Shown here piece after piece: positions 1 through 12,730 of a stretch of 64,000 bases of DNA; within the stretch, counting starts at the first letter, position 1; every line of letters begins with the position of its first letter. This DNA is from Protula sp. h YS-2021 (taxonomy: Eukaryota; Annelida; Polychaeta; Sabellida; Serpulidae). The position numbers and the translations under genes were made by a program. Under the pieces are notes generated by a model. That model saw nothing but the letters and a program-made list of their open reading frames with translations, ran no database searches and was not told the DNA's origin. The stretch spans positions 24,245,308 to 24,309,307 of the forward strand of contig OX457026.1 in NCBI GenBank assembly GCA_949752745.1. Reading direction: 5' to 3'.

Positions 1-1180
1 CTGCAATTTTCGCACACAAAAGCTTCATTGAACAATCATTTCTGCTATCGGCTCCTCAATGGCCTTATAACAAGCCTTCTTTTAGAAAGACTCGAAATTA
101 AAACCGTCGATCTATATGCTGTGGTAAATTTGGGTTATTAATCGATGGGACGGGCTGCTAACTAGCTCTATTAATCAAATGCTTCATTAAACTTCCGAGA
201 AGGTCCTTTACTCCTTATGATGTTAACTAATTGTTTTGCATCCGTCTGATGTTTCAGGCAGACATTTCTGTCGTGGCTCTAGCTCAGTTTTTGGCTTTTA
301 TATACGAGCCTGTCTCTATAGAATTGGTGGGCCTTTTTATGCTTCACCCTACAACTCATTTCTCAAATGGTTATTATTTTGATGTGGGTTGATTTAAAAG
401 TAAGACAGAATTATGCCTGCAAAAACTGGCATACAGTACAAAAAAGACAGAATTACTAAATAAAGCGGCATCATCACAGAAACCTGTCGATAATTCACCA
501 AAAGAAATGAGGCGTTATCTTTATACGCATGTCGTTCTACGATGTATTTGACGTGATTTTGCCAATCAAATCTCCATGAGTAAACAAGCATTAACCTTGC
601 TTATCAAGCATCACAGATCCTGATTTCAGCAAGAGCCATAAACAGAAGCTTTTATCTGACTGAATTATCTGCATGTGGATTGTGCCATTTTAAGACTGTA
701 AAGCTTCCCTAAGTTCACTGTCAACGGATCAAAGCCTTCATATATCATCACTTTTTTTACATATAAACAATTAATGTTAGACATCTCTGCTCATTTAACA
801 TAGATATATGTTCCAATAGACATATGTTTAATTAATTTTCGAATGTCGTCAAATATTCAAAGACATATAGTATAAGGCATCTCTTTGTGTTTGAAGTCAT
901 ATTAAAGTCACTGATTTATGGATAAATACTCTGCATTGAATATAAATGGATGAAACTAAATAATATGAAGATGAATATAAAGTCTTCCAACATATATCTC
1001 TTAATTTATAACATATATATAAAGGAATAAATTTCTTATTTTCTCTGTCTTGAAAACATAAGATGTATGTAATATCGAGATGAAATATATACTGCAGGAC
1101 AAAAGAAAGTTTGCACTGAAAAGAAGGGTTTATTTTGTAAGTGGCAAAATTGATAAATTCTTTTGCAAATTTCAACGCAG
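1..1180. other. Gene-free AT-rich stretch
   Basis: I see no exon, RNA gene or recognisable transposon here. The short open frames have no conserved motif and low-complexity composition. The right edge runs into the decayed transposase described next. Confidence 0.5.
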
Positions 1181-1199
1181 AAACTTAATTATACTCTCT

Positions 1200-1800
1200 T
1201 TGAAATAAAGTGAACTCGTGGCACCGTTATCGCCGCGTATCAACAAAAATGCACTAGAACAACACAAGGATCACATATTTACTGTTGACAGAATTTTGGT
1301 GCTATACAGTCTCCCTCAGTAATTTATGGACGAGCCGTTTGCTTGCTGAAAAACACAAATTTTATCGAAAATGACCAGTTATAAATGCCACCCCAAATCA
1401 ACACACCGGCAACATCAAAGGGATAGATCTGGCTGACACAAATCGAGGCGCAACGTTCGCCGATAGGTCTGTATACGTGTTGGCGCCCATCAGAAAGCTG
1501 AAACCTGGACTCGTCGCGTAAAAAAAGACACGTCATAAATTACCCATTTTCCAACGATCTCCTTTGATTGTGACTGATTACCCTAACACATTCGATTTTG
1601 ATGTCTTCATTCATTCAAACGCCATTCCGACGGGCGGTCGATGTGCCCAGATTCTTGTTTTACGGAGGCGTCTAATGACTATTTTTACACTTATCCGAGT
1701 GTTTGACCTTCCGGGTGTCTCCACAGCGGTCAATGCAGCATTGTGAAAGCGATCGCAGAGGTGCATTATCAGGATACGCCGATCCCGATGAAGCGGAGTA
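1200..1800 (-). pseudogene. Tc1/mariner-type transposase relic
   Basis: Minus-strand remains of a Tc1-like DDE transposase, the enzyme that cuts and pastes IS630/Tc1/mariner elements. Read right to left, one frame (about 1790-1610) resembles the region before the catalytic domain (DRRILIMHLCDRFHNAALTA, then ISVKIVIRRLR and AHRPPVG). After internal stops another frame (about 1536-1324) carries the typical catalytic-core block DESRFQLSDGRQHVYRPIGE followed by VLIWGGIYNW. The D of DESRF is the family's first catalytic Asp. A weak match to the next block (RGDNGA, where family members have a DNARPH-like motif) follows near 1215. The fragments lie in different frames and contain stop codons, so this is a dead copy. 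I could not find terminal inverted repeats. The assignment rests on motif recognition, not alignment. Confidence 0.75.
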
Positions 1801-2430
1801 TTGCATTGGCAGTTCGTTTTAATGCATCCGAGGTGTCAAGCCACCAAAGACTTTGCAGCACCATCCTGTAACATTGTCTAATGCCTGATTCCGAATGTTT
1901 TGTGGAAGCTGCGGCACCTTAACGTGCGCTTGTTCTCACTGAACTGCCACTCCTTAAATGTAATTAAATTGTGGCTATGTATCAGAAAAATTCAAGGAAC
2001 AGAGACCGACATCAGTTAATGTGCCACATACCAAAACCCTACACAAACGCCTTGAAAACTAAAATAAATAAAACAATGGTATGTGCCATAAAATGGGGTC
2101 AGGTTCTTTTGGTCAAAATGTCATGAAAAACAATTTAATCTGGACTGGACAACTTTTGTCCTTCAGTAAACATGGAAAAAAGGAAAGAAGAATATCTTTA
2201 GATGCGGGATTGTTTGCTATTAATGAATTAATAAACAGAATCTAATAATTTTTAGTGATTAGTAGCACAAATTCATCAAAATATAAAAATAAATGAAACT
2301 AGACCGAAAATAGCACAGCGAATTAGACCCCACTTGGAATGATAACTTAAAACGGAAGGTAGATGATATTGCTATTTGTTAACAAATTTCACATGTCTGA
2401 ATGTAGAATATTCTCCTAAATACTACCAAC
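1801..2430. other. Gene-free stretch
   Basis: No coding potential or repeat recognised. The first 130 bases may hold the N-terminal remnant of the adjacent Tc1-like transposase but are too degraded to call. Confidence 0.4.
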
Positions 2431-3006
2431 TATACCGGTAAGGTCAAGGTCAAAAATTTTTATCAGGTGCACCACTTCAGATGACCCTCTATTCATGTGC
2501 CAAGTTTGGTTGATCCAGCTTCAGCGGTCTTGGAGATGTCTGGACACCGATTGCTCTATCTCTTACCGTTTTTGAGATAAAGGCCAACTTCCGGTTTGGG
2601 GCTCGAAAGTGACCTGGAAGTCAAGGAAACTGGAAGTTATGTCTTACGTATCGTCGTATAGGGGATGGAGGTCAAAATTGCTCTCTTACCGTTTTCGAGA
2701 TAAATCATTGTCTTTCTTAAATAATGTTTTTCGCGATTTGACCTTGACCATCAAGGTCAAGGTCAGAATTTTTAACGGGGGACTTAGATCACATCGTCCT
2801 TTATACATGTGCCAAGTTTGGATTTTCTAGCTTCAACGGCCTTGCTGTAGATGTCTGGAAACCGATTGATCTTTTCCGCGATTTGACCTTGACCAGTAAG
2901 GTTAAGGTCAAAAATTTTTATCAGGTGCACCACCTCGGATGACCCTCGATACATGTGCCAAGTTTGGTTGTCTAGCTTCAGCGGTCAGCGGTCTGGAAAC
3001 CGATTC
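2431..3006. repeat. Three diverged copies of an AAGGTCAAGGTCA-containing repeat
   Basis: Three imperfect units at about 2437-2580, 2745-2870 and 2885-3006 share the block AAGGTCAAGGTCA, then a TTTTTATCAGGTGCACCAC-like segment, then ATGTGCCAAGTTTGG and CTTCAGCGGTCTTGG. The inter-unit sequence also repeats (TCTTACCGTTTTTGAGATAA near 2560, and near 2685). The third copy ends in a purine-rich GGAAGAAGAAATAAAA tail. Dispersed repeats of this general look occur in several marine invertebrates, but I cannot name the family. Confidence 0.7.
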
Positions 3007-3067
3007 GGCGGAAGAAGAAATAAAACTAAAAAAGGGAGGGAAAAAAATAGGTGAAGAATTCGAGGCA

Positions 3068-3110
3068 ATTCATCCCCATTTGGTATTTTCAATACCAAGT
3101 GGGAATGAAT
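3068..3110. repeat. 43-bp near-perfect hairpin
   Basis: ATTCATCCCCATTTGGTATT is followed by TTC and then AATACCAAGTGGGAATGAAT. This gives a 20-bp stem with two mismatched or wobble pairs and a 3-nt loop. It directly follows the GGTCAAGGTCA repeat array and may be the terminal hairpin of the same mobile unit, but no opposite end was found. Confidence 0.75.
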
Positions 3111-3159
3111 ATTAAAGCAGAGTCCTTTATTGCAAAGAATTATATGTTTATTTATTTTG

Positions 3160-3532
3160 AGATATGATTAGAGATATATCTAGATATATAACTACAGATT
3201 TCAATACAGATGTAACTAAAGATCTCACTAAAGATATCACTAGAGATATAGAAAAGACATAACTATAGATCTCACCAGAAATTAACCAGAGATGTCACTA
3301 AGATATAACTAGATATCAATACAGATATAACTAGAGATCTTATTAGAGTTATAACTGGATATATAATATGGAATACAATAGAAATCTCTCTAAAGAGATA
3401 AATAGGTATCGATAGAGAGTAACTAGAGTTATAACTAGAGCTATCAATAGTGATATCAGTAGAGATATGACTAGAGACATAACTAAAGCGGTTACTACAG
3501 AGATATCTAAAGATCTCATTACAGATATAACT

Positions 3533-3624
<92 letters not shown>

Positions 3625-3930
3625 CATCACTAGATATATAACTAGTGATCTCACTACAAATATACCTAGAGATACATTAGAGATGTCACTAACATATAAA
3701 AAGATATCACTGAAGATATCACTAGAGATGAAACTAGAGATATAAATAGAGATCTCATTGGAGATCTCAACAAAGATACCACTAGAGATATAACTATATG
3801 TATCACCAGAAATATCACCAGAAATGTAACTAGATATATAAGTAGAGATTTCACTAGAGATGTAACTAGAAATATCAATAGAGAGATCAGCAACTGATCT
3901 GTAAATATCTTTAAAATCCATACCATATTT
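3160..3930. repeat. Degenerate GATAT(A/C)ACTA minisatellite with TA and GA microsatellites
   Basis: About 770 bp of irregular 14-16-bp units built around GATATAACTAGA and GATATCACTAGA, mixed in order. A pure (TA)n run (about 3534-3555) followed by a (GA)n run (about 3555-3618) interrupts it. The long open frames across it on both strands are translations of the repeat and have no gene support. Confidence 0.85.
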
Positions 3931-6746
3931 TTATTAGATAAAGTTTCATTAAAATCCCCAATCGAGCAGATACCTCTCTGTCAGTTTATTCATTTAATTA
4001 TTAAAAGATGTCTTTGAAGACTGAAGAAATTTGCAAACGGCATTCTACAGTTGTGGTCAGTCCTCAGAGATGTTAAAAAATCAAATCTTTCATAGAACAT
4101 GTTCAATGATTTATTATAATCTGTGTAATCAGTCACTCTATCACTGGCTAAGCGAACCGTCTAACTGGCCATACAAAGGCAATGGCATCAACATTAACCT
4201 TTAAAAATTGCAAGAATTACTATTTTTTTGCTAAACTGGCAGCATCGGTACTTGGGTTCCTCATAAGACATTTGCCAAAGCTATGGTCTGCTGAAATGAT
4301 AAATACCGCATTCTTTACCATTATCTTCATATTTACAGAATTATGTCTAGACATAAATACTGGGAAAAATACTGGTAAAGTTAATGTTAAGGTTCAAATA
4401 TTTTGATTGAAAAACTAAACAACAAACTGACGATCGTCCGAAACTGAAGATATGTCAATTGTGTGTTGTATTGTGACCGATTGCTTTACATAAATCGCAA
4501 AAATAAATGCCTACACTGATTGACCATAACCAGTGCGCAGTGCTAAATAAAAAATGCTGTGAAATGTTGTCTAATGGAAGTGGTCTGTGTAACTAGACGT
4601 ATTTCACCTCCACTTAGCTAGCAAAGACTCTTCCGCGTGTGAAAAACAGGTTACATGCATCCAACTGTTTTAACAGTAGTGACTCGTCTACTAGGTGGCG
4701 CTGCTGTTACCCGGGTAGGTTGTATATTAAGCGTTGTATCTTACTGGTTAATTATGTTTTCTGTTACCGTTTTGCACATAGACTTTCCAAAATTTTCCTC
4801 ATTGCTTGCATAGATAATGGCACCATTATTTAGCATGTTGACGACAAGATTTAACAGTTCACCAGAGGTCTGAAGGTATCAAGCCTGAAACAAGTGAGTG
4901 ACTCAGAACTATAACAAAACTATGTGATGTGTACCTTAACCGTACTCCCACAATTAACAACAATTGCGGTAGGTGTTTTAATTTGTTCTGTCTGTGAATT
5001 GGCGAAAAGTGGCAAAATTAGTTTTATATTTGACTCTATGGTGCTAGTCAGTCTGTAGGCCTTTATCCTACTTAATAACTGTAGCTTTGTAAACTACATT
5101 TTTAACACTGTTCATTATTTTTATTAACCTAAGCTTCCCAATATATAATTTAGTTCAATCAAAATAAACAAAAAGTGAACAGTAGCATAAATCATAGCTG
5201 TGCAGTACAACAATCAAGGAAAATCAAGTTGTGAACTAAAATTCCTATGCAATTGAATAGAAAATCTATCAAATCTGTTGAAAAGTAGAATGCAATACAT
5301 GTGAGAAGTAAGATATGATTTTAAGAAGATAACAAATAAGCAAGATCACATACTGATTCGGTGTTTGCAACACAACTTAGGAATATTGATTTTTTAAAAT
5401 GTGTTCTGTAGTACATAGCTGTATCTACATAAAAGTGAAATTTAATAAGGAATGAGAATTGGCCAGAAAGTTGCCTGATTATTTTGCATAATATAAGTGC
5501 CAATTGCAACTAAGGAATAAGGTACAAAGGCGTCGAATGTTAGAACAGAGCAACAAAAATCATATAATTTGAGAAAAAAGGAATTATACAATATTCGGCT
5601 TTGGCCGCCGTGTCTAAGGCTCCGAAAATTTCCGGCCTATATATATTTATTTTTGTTCGGCCCCCCTGGAAATCTCCTGTAGGGCCAAAGCATAAAATAA
5701 TTTCCAGCCTGCAAGTTGGGCAGACCAAAAGCAAATTGCAAAAATATGTATCACGTAGTAGCGGTGTCCGTCAAAGTATTAAAGTGACTGGTCATATATT
5801 TATTTTTTAAGCGTAAAATGAATAAGAACTGTCAATGAGTAGATAAAATTATTTAAGCAATGTCGTGCAAAAACATGTAGCTTAAAATCTAAATTCTTGG
5901 TTTTCTCTTACAGTTTCATATTGTGGTTTCTGTGTAATCTACACAGTACTGCTTATAATTTAGCCTGAAATTACACATTATAACATGATCTGACACCCCT
6001 AAGTCCGCAAATTTCCCCAAACACAAAGTATAATACGCAGTTCAAAACACGCTTTATGGTGTCTATTAGATCGATTTCTATAAGCAACGTCTAAAAGTAT
6101 GAGGGGATATTCGCCGTGGCGTGCCCTAATTTAATTTGATTAATTAGTGCATGAAGGTAACTTGCACTTCGTCCTAATTTACTTTGAGTAGATTCAGGTA
6201 TCTAGGTCGCCTGGACATCATTAAATACAGGAAAATGACAGATAAGTTCTCTGTATCTAACAACATTATGCTCATATCTTCAAAGGTTCTGTTTGAAGCT
6301 ATGCGGAATTGCACGGTTCACAAAATCTGTGAGAGTCATCTAAGCTCTTAATTGGTGTAATATAATTACAGAGTATATGAAGTAGTGTTGGATCTGGACC
6401 ATCACTGAGCCCTGAGGGTTGCCATGAAGACAATGGTACGGCTAGTGATGTGTTAACATGCCAAATTAAGGAGCACTTCATTATAGCAGACTTTCGTTCG
6501 TTCTGTTCTTTATCACCGGACATTTTGCTACAGATTCTTTAATGCCGATGTTTGACATGTCTGACTCGGTTTATATTATAAAATAGGCCAGATTTTTAGG
6601 CGTTTTCGACTTAATATAGTGCACTTATATTGGGTCATGTTTTCTGCTTCTCTTGCGTGTAACTTGTGTTACAGACAGGCTACAACTCTTAGAGTATCGT
6701 TCTATTTCAAACAACTACATATTAAGCTTGTTGTACCCATTATATA
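3931..6746. other. Gene-free stretch
   Basis: No exon, RNA gene or transposon recognised in these 2.8 kb. Short frames lack conserved motifs or flanking splice sites. The composition is AT-rich, like the rest of the intergenic DNA. Confidence 0.4.
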
Positions 6747-8430
6747 TATGTTACAACGAATCTGTAAAACCAGCGAATCTATAGATTCGCTGAAAATTTC
6801 AGCGAATCTGTAGATTCGCTGACTCACTTAGCGAATCTGTAGATTCGCTGAAAATTTTCAGCGAATCTACAGATTCGCTGGTTTTTTACCTTTAAAATTA
6901 TACAGATTCGCTGTCTGACTAGTCATCTTTACCGACAGGATTACATCTATTGGGTGATATTTGAAATTTAATTGCTTTTATGTGATTTCTTTATTCCAGA
7001 GGTGTTTTACTCACCTTTTTCTTGGGGAGGGGGGGGGGGAATGGGATATATTGCATTCGGAACTTTAAAATTACACATATTTTTATTTAACTAGCTTTAA
7101 AATGCATTGTTGAAATGCGAATTTCTAGTCTCAAATGAAAAACAGTATTGGAAAGCGTTCGAAAATAGTTGCTATCAGTATTCACAAAGGCTTAAATTAA
7201 GTTTCTCTCTCTGTGTTATCGTCTTTCATGAAAGTGATCACAGCAAATCTTAATGCTATTGTTTCTAAATAAAGTATCATTATTCGCCGTGGGACGGATA
7301 TAGTTTTCAGTCTGTCCTCTGTCTGTCTGTCTGTCTGTCTGTGCACTTTCAGTCTCACGCGCCTAGAGCATTTATTAGTGGATGGATTCGTTTCAATTTG
7401 ACCCAGGGGTGGTTCCAATCCTTGTGCAGTGCAGTGATCAGGAATTTTTGAAATACAACAGAAATTGACAAAATGGTAAATTGTTAAAAAATTACGTTCA
7501 AATTTTGCCCAAACTCCGGCGGTTTCATGCTTCTCGATCATCTAGTTCAAACTGCCATTAGCCAAATTGCAGGATTACTTGTGTTGGGTGATATTTGAGA
7601 TTTAATTGCTTTTATGTAACTCATTTCATCAGTCTTGGATCAAGTCAACCCTCGACCAACTCAACCCAATCTAGCTGAGGTTTTTTTAGTCATTTGATGA
7701 AAATGCAGCATTTATATGCTATCACACCGGAATAAAGTTTCTATTCGTTGAAGTCCTTGCCCTATCAATTTCTGTTACATTAAACTATCAGTATGCGGAG
7801 CATCGAAAATTAACACTGATTTGATAAGCGCACCGTAATTCAATTGCAATTTATATCACCCGGAGTTGAAAAGATTTTTGTGTTGCACTCACGGAAAAAT
7901 AATTGCAATTTGGCTAATGGCAATTTGAATGATACTCAGAAGGTGAGTAATAATTGAAATTTATTCAGAACCAGTAGTATTAAGAGTTGCTGTGATCACT
8001 TTTATGAAGGACGATAACACAGAGAAACTCAATTTAAACCTTTGTGAATAATGAGGGCAACTATTTTCGAACGCTTTCCAATATTGTTTTTCATCTGAGA
8101 CTAGAAATTCACATTTCATCATTGCATTTTAAAGCCAGTTAAATAAAAATATGTGTAATTTTAAAGGTTCCGACTGCAATATATCCCCCCCCCAAAAATA
8201 AATAAGATAAGGGTGTGTAAAACAGCTCTTGAGTAAAGAAGTCACATGAAAGCTATTAAATTTCAAATTTCACCCAACACAAGTAATCCTATCGGTAAAG
8301 ATGACTGGTCATGCAATTTCAGCGAATTTGTATAATTTTAAAGGTGAAAAATTTTCAGCGAATCTACAGATTCGCTAAGTGAGTCATCGAATCTATAGAT
8401 TCGCTGGTTTTACAGATTCGCTGTAACATA
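6747..8430. mobile_element. Foldback-type non-autonomous element with ~0.5-kb inverted arms
   Basis: The left end TATGTTACAACGAATCTGT and the right end ACAGATTCGCTGTAACATA are inverted copies. The inversion continues inward: the 6930-7255 segment reappears reversed at 7980-8300. Examples are GTGATCACAGCAA with GTGTTATCGTCTTTCATG on the left, and GACGATAACACAGAG with TTGCTGTGATCAC on the right, plus matching TCTAGTCTCA, CTTTCCAATA and poly-G/poly-C segments. The termini hold clustered palindromes of the form AGCGAATCTATAGATTCGCT, four or more on the left and two or more on the right. No transposase frame lies between the arms; the middle has a (CTGT)n run at about 7316-7342. The target-site duplication is not certain (possibly TA). 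Confidence 0.8.
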
Positions 8431-10520
8431 AATACTTCTAAAGGGTCATGGTGTGATGGAATTAAGGAAAAAGGTTATAATGTGTCACAAACTTTTAAAG
8501 GGGTAGTCTATCTGATTTAAATCATACAACGCATTTGTACGACAAGTCAGTAGAATTTGCTACTGTATAAAACAGTTCCCTGGAAAAGTTCTTGCTGAGT
8601 CTTACCTATCGATTGACTAAACATTAATAGAAATCAGACATTAAGTTTTTCCGACACGATACATATCGCTGTTTAGTAGTCGATTTTCAATGCAAGTTGA
8701 CTAATTTTTGACGCGATTTCTGGAGCTAATTAACATCATAAATAGGTGACAAATTTAGTCTATTAATGCATTTCAACTGATTTAAAAGTAGGAGAAGATA
8801 AGGCAAAAAGAGTAGAAATTTGCATGTAAAATTGGTACTAAATAATAATAAATATGATAATCAATAAGACAGCAAAAAAGAGAAAAAGGGACACAAGTTT
8901 TAAGACACAACTGTATACATATATAGGTTTTACCGTATGAAAAAACCCGTGTAATTCGGACGAGACTAATGGCGCGATCTTTGCAGTGTTGTGTGCGTGT
9001 CTCCCAGATAATGTCAATAAGAACTTATACGACTGCTCCTGTTTCCGAACTGCTTGATCCCTTTACGCTTGTCAGGTCTCAAATGGATTATATGTGTCTA
9101 ATATTGTTCATTCAAATATCGGAAAAATTAACTGAATAATGTTATTCATCGAAATTGAAAATTTAGGCAAAAATAGGGAATAATTGTTCAAATCTTGCTG
9201 AAGGAAATTAGGTGCCACACTGGTATAGCGCCTCTCCCCTTTCGTTTTTAATACCAGTTCTCTGCCTTCCGTTAATTTTCACTTTTATACTTTTAGGTGT
9301 GTGCGTAACCATATAAGGGATAACATATGTTTTCCAAATAGTAACCACATTATCATCACGTTTAAGGCTTTATTACCACTTTATAACAAGCATGTTGACC
9401 ATATGGGCTTTGGGCACATTTTATACATGTGATCACAAAGTTTTGGTGAACTAACATGTTTACACACACTGTAAGCACTCCGTCAAATTATATTTAATAT
9501 TTACTCCGTCAAATTATATTTAGTATCACCATGCTGGTAACAAAATATGCAGCAAACCACATGCAGTTTGAGAAGTACTCCTGATGCAATATGGTAAAAC
9601 TTGAAGAAAAGCACACATGTTTATTTTAACCAGTCTTTCCGCCAGAAAAATTTCTGAGGTTGATAAACAGCATTTTGAGACCCAGCAGTCTGTTGTAAAT
9701 GTTAAATATAACAGAGAATAACCTTGCCGTGTGGCATCTGCAGGGTTACTCCATATCTGGAACGTTTCAAACTTGGACGTAACGATGCTGTAAGGCAACC
9801 GATGTTCTACTTTAGCTTTTCTATTTATGCATTAAATACCGAATGTTGGTAGAAAGTTTCTTGCGTTCAGAAACGGGATACTTTAAGTGTTTTGGGGGTT
9901 TTTAATGGCAAAAATTGAGATTTTCTCGGCTTTGACGCTTTTTTCCATTGATTCCAGAGATACCGAAGCTCAGCAACAAACACCAAGCCGTGACTGGGCT
10001 TGTGAAAAAAAACATAGGCTCCTATGCTTGTGATTTTTACAGTTTGTGAAACATATGAAAAAAATTTACCCGGCAGCCCACCATCAACTTTAATTTGTCC
10101 GTGAAAAATAAGACCTGGCCTTTATCAAAACTTTTGTGACCAAGCGTTGATCAAGATGCATGTTTCGCCCCCCCTCTCCCCCTTCCACCCCAAAAAATAT
10201 TGTTTAATGATTTTATAAGACGTCTTTATGATATAACACTTATGACATCATTTTATAATTGCTACTTTAAAGTTTTATGAGTGTTTCTGATGTGAAAATA
10301 CCACAGAGGGTGGCACTTGGTATCATATGTGTTGCCATGCGTACCCAAAGAAAAAAACATATGCATCAGAGATGCAAAGCCCTCAGCGAGCCGGAACATT
10401 CGAAACAGGGAAAGCAGTAGGTTTGAGGCCGGTCACATGCTCATTTCAATCCTTAACAGCGAAAAGAAAAAAAGGATGCCAGTGCTTTAAGATGAACAAA
10501 AAAAAAACATTTACCATGAC
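8431..10520. other. Gene-free stretch with one short tandem duplication
   Basis: Nothing coding recognised. At about 9478-9529 a 26-bp unit beginning CTCCGTCAAATTATATTTA occurs twice in direct tandem with few differences. The rest is unassigned AT-rich DNA. Confidence 0.5.
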
Positions 10521-10521
10521 A

Positions 10522-10900
10522 AAGTCCAGCTGAGCCACTGTCCTTAGTCGGATATATCTCATATACAACAGAGATATTCACTGGTCCATATAGTAGCTAT
10601 ATCCGAAATATCGTAGTAATTTGTAAAGAATTGTAGGCTAGAGAGTGTTCACAAGTCATTAGTTAAACAAACTTGAACATGGTACAAATAAGAAAATTTT
10701 TAAGTCCAGCTGAGCCACTGTCCTTGGTCGGATATGACTCATAAACAATAGGGATCTTTTATATTGGCAAAAAACTGTGGGCTAGAGCGTGTTCAAAAGG
10801 TAAATGTTAACGGACGGACGGACGGACTGACGGGCGGTCGGACGGACGGACGGGCGGACAGGGCCATAGCAATAGCCCTTAGCCATGGCTGAGGGCTGAA
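10522..10900. repeat. Direct repeat plus (ACGG)n tract ending in a hairpin
   Basis: GTCCAGCTGAGCCACTGTCC followed by TTRGTCGGATAT occurs at about 10522 and again at about 10703, each followed by a CTAGAG(A/C)GTGTTCA block. The second unit runs into an (ACGG)n-type microsatellite (10810-10858) and then a palindrome, AGCCCTTAGCC-AT-GGCTGAGGGCT (10874-10897). The same microsatellite-then-palindrome ending occurs near 16.6 kb, so this looks like the end of a dispersed mobile repeat, possibly Helitron/Helentron-like. Confidence 0.65.
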
Positions 10901-12227
10901 AAATGCGGTGAAAGAGAGGGGGGATTTTTGGATACATTTCTGTTTCGAGAGATCATTTTTAGCGATTTTCCTGCCTTCCGAATAACTAATTTTTACTTTT
11001 AAATTACATACACCAATCCGGTCGCTTTTTTATCCAGCCGAGTCGCTTCTTTTTTATGATTATTTGTGATTTTTGTGACCCGGCTGGTGGATGAATAAAG
11101 GGGTTATTTTTTCTCTCGGATTATATCCGACAATTAGAAAAAGAGCAAGCCTCTAAGTTACCCACAACACCCGACTTTTTTTCTCTCGCTGGCTTGCGCT
11201 TTATTCCAGTAACTATCCCGCCTTGGATTCCATAAGCTGTTCAGTTCTCAAGCGTCAAACCTGAAGCTGTAGTCAGGTGCTTCGTGGGTTCTTCATGCCC
11301 TTACGGGGCACGCAGCACCAATAAGAGACTACTATTGCAAATCGAATATTACTCCAGGGAACAAAGCCAATATTTCAGCAGCTTCTTTTGTCTTATTTTG
11401 CAGTGGCACAAAGCAACTTTTCGATCATAAAAGCAAGCCGTATATAATTCTCTGCAAAATTATTTTTCAACTTTCATTTAAGTTTTGCTTCAAAGCCTAA
11501 ACAGAGACCTACGTTTTCCATAAATGTTTTGGATGTTTCAACTCCATTTTTTGTTCCATTCCCATTTTTTTAATTAATGAATTTAATTTACAAATTGGAA
11601 ACATGTTTTAAGTATTTAGATAAAGTACTGGTTTACAGTGTCTTCAAATAGTACAGCATTTCGGGATCAGTCTCTTCGTTTCACGTCATCGGTAATTCTC
11701 AAAAGTACATACGCACTGATCCATTTCTCCTTTGCTAATGAATTCTGATTCAATGACTGTTTTTTGTTTTGTTTTTCTTTTTTTTTGGGGGGGGGGGGCG
11801 AGGACGAAGAGATGCCTTTTTTTTATCTAGCCATGATGTTTTTTCTTTTCTTTCAAATAATTAGACGCGACCAAACTTTTTATACTTCGGAAAATATTAT
11901 TGAACCGGATGTGGCCGAAAGTCTTGTTTCTTTTTCCCCTACAAAATATATCTTTTATTGTTAGTTTTAATGCTTATATGTCTTAATATACCATTTGAAG
12001 AGCACAACAATTTTGTAGCCCCAGCAGCTTCCGGTATACAAAGGCGAACGGTGAAGACTGAAATATGTAAGGGCAAGTTCGTCCCCATGTCTGCCCCTTC
12101 CGGGTGACAAATTAATTTTCTACTCTCATATTTTGCATTGTCTGTCAGTTATTTTAAGCCTATTAGCGAATTATCTTGGGTTGTTTTTCCAAGTATAGAT
12201 TCTTCAACGAGGATCCAAAGTCGGCCT
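10901..12227. other. Gene-free stretch
   Basis: No exon or known repeat recognised. A poly-T/poly-G run near 11780-11800 creates a meaningless open frame. Confidence 0.4.
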
Positions 12228-12730
12228 TAGTTCGAGGAGTCGACTCAAACAAACAGCAAAATCAAATCTATTTGTAATTTGGTTGCGATTAGTCGATTAG
12301 TTAAATCAACATCTTTGACGAAACGTTCAGCAGACGTTGGACAAGCAACTCTGTTTAGACGTTAATTCGGTCGCAACCAAAACAACCAATGTTCGCCAAA
12401 TGTCGGAAAATCGACGCTGTATAGACATCGAAAAATTCAATGGGTATAGCGGTCGAGGTCATAGCCAAACAACTACACCATGTTATTTACACATGCACTG
12501 GAAATGAAAATCAGGACTGGTCGCTTCGAAAATTGACCAAAATGAGGATGCCCCTGGGCATGGGAATTTCAAGGGAGCGCAAGCAAAATGAGGATGCCCC
12601 TGGGCATGGGAATTTCAAGGGAGCGCAAGTTTTTCCTGCCTAGTTTCGAAAACTATTCATGAGCATTTACTTAATACATCGGGAGTGATGTCTACCCAAC
12701 GTTGATGGGACACCACAATGTTTACTGCCC
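12228..12730. repeat. Dispersed repeat with GACGTTGG motifs, copy 1
   Basis: The segment GACGTTGGACAAGCAACTCTG through GTCGGAAAATCGACG and GACATCGAAAAATTCAATG has a diverged counterpart at 47.65-48.36 kb with the same block order (GACGTTGGGTAAGCAACATTG, CGGTCACAACCAAAA, GTCGGAAAATC, TTCATGA). Inside this copy a 46-bp unit (ATGAGGATGCCCCTGGGCAT and onward) is duplicated in tandem at about 12541-12628; the other copy lacks that duplication. It is probably a non-autonomous DNA transposon. Confidence 0.65.

Noticed and set aside
3467..3926. Long open frames on both strands
   Set aside because: Translations of the GATATAACTAGA minisatellite and the TA/GA microsatellites.
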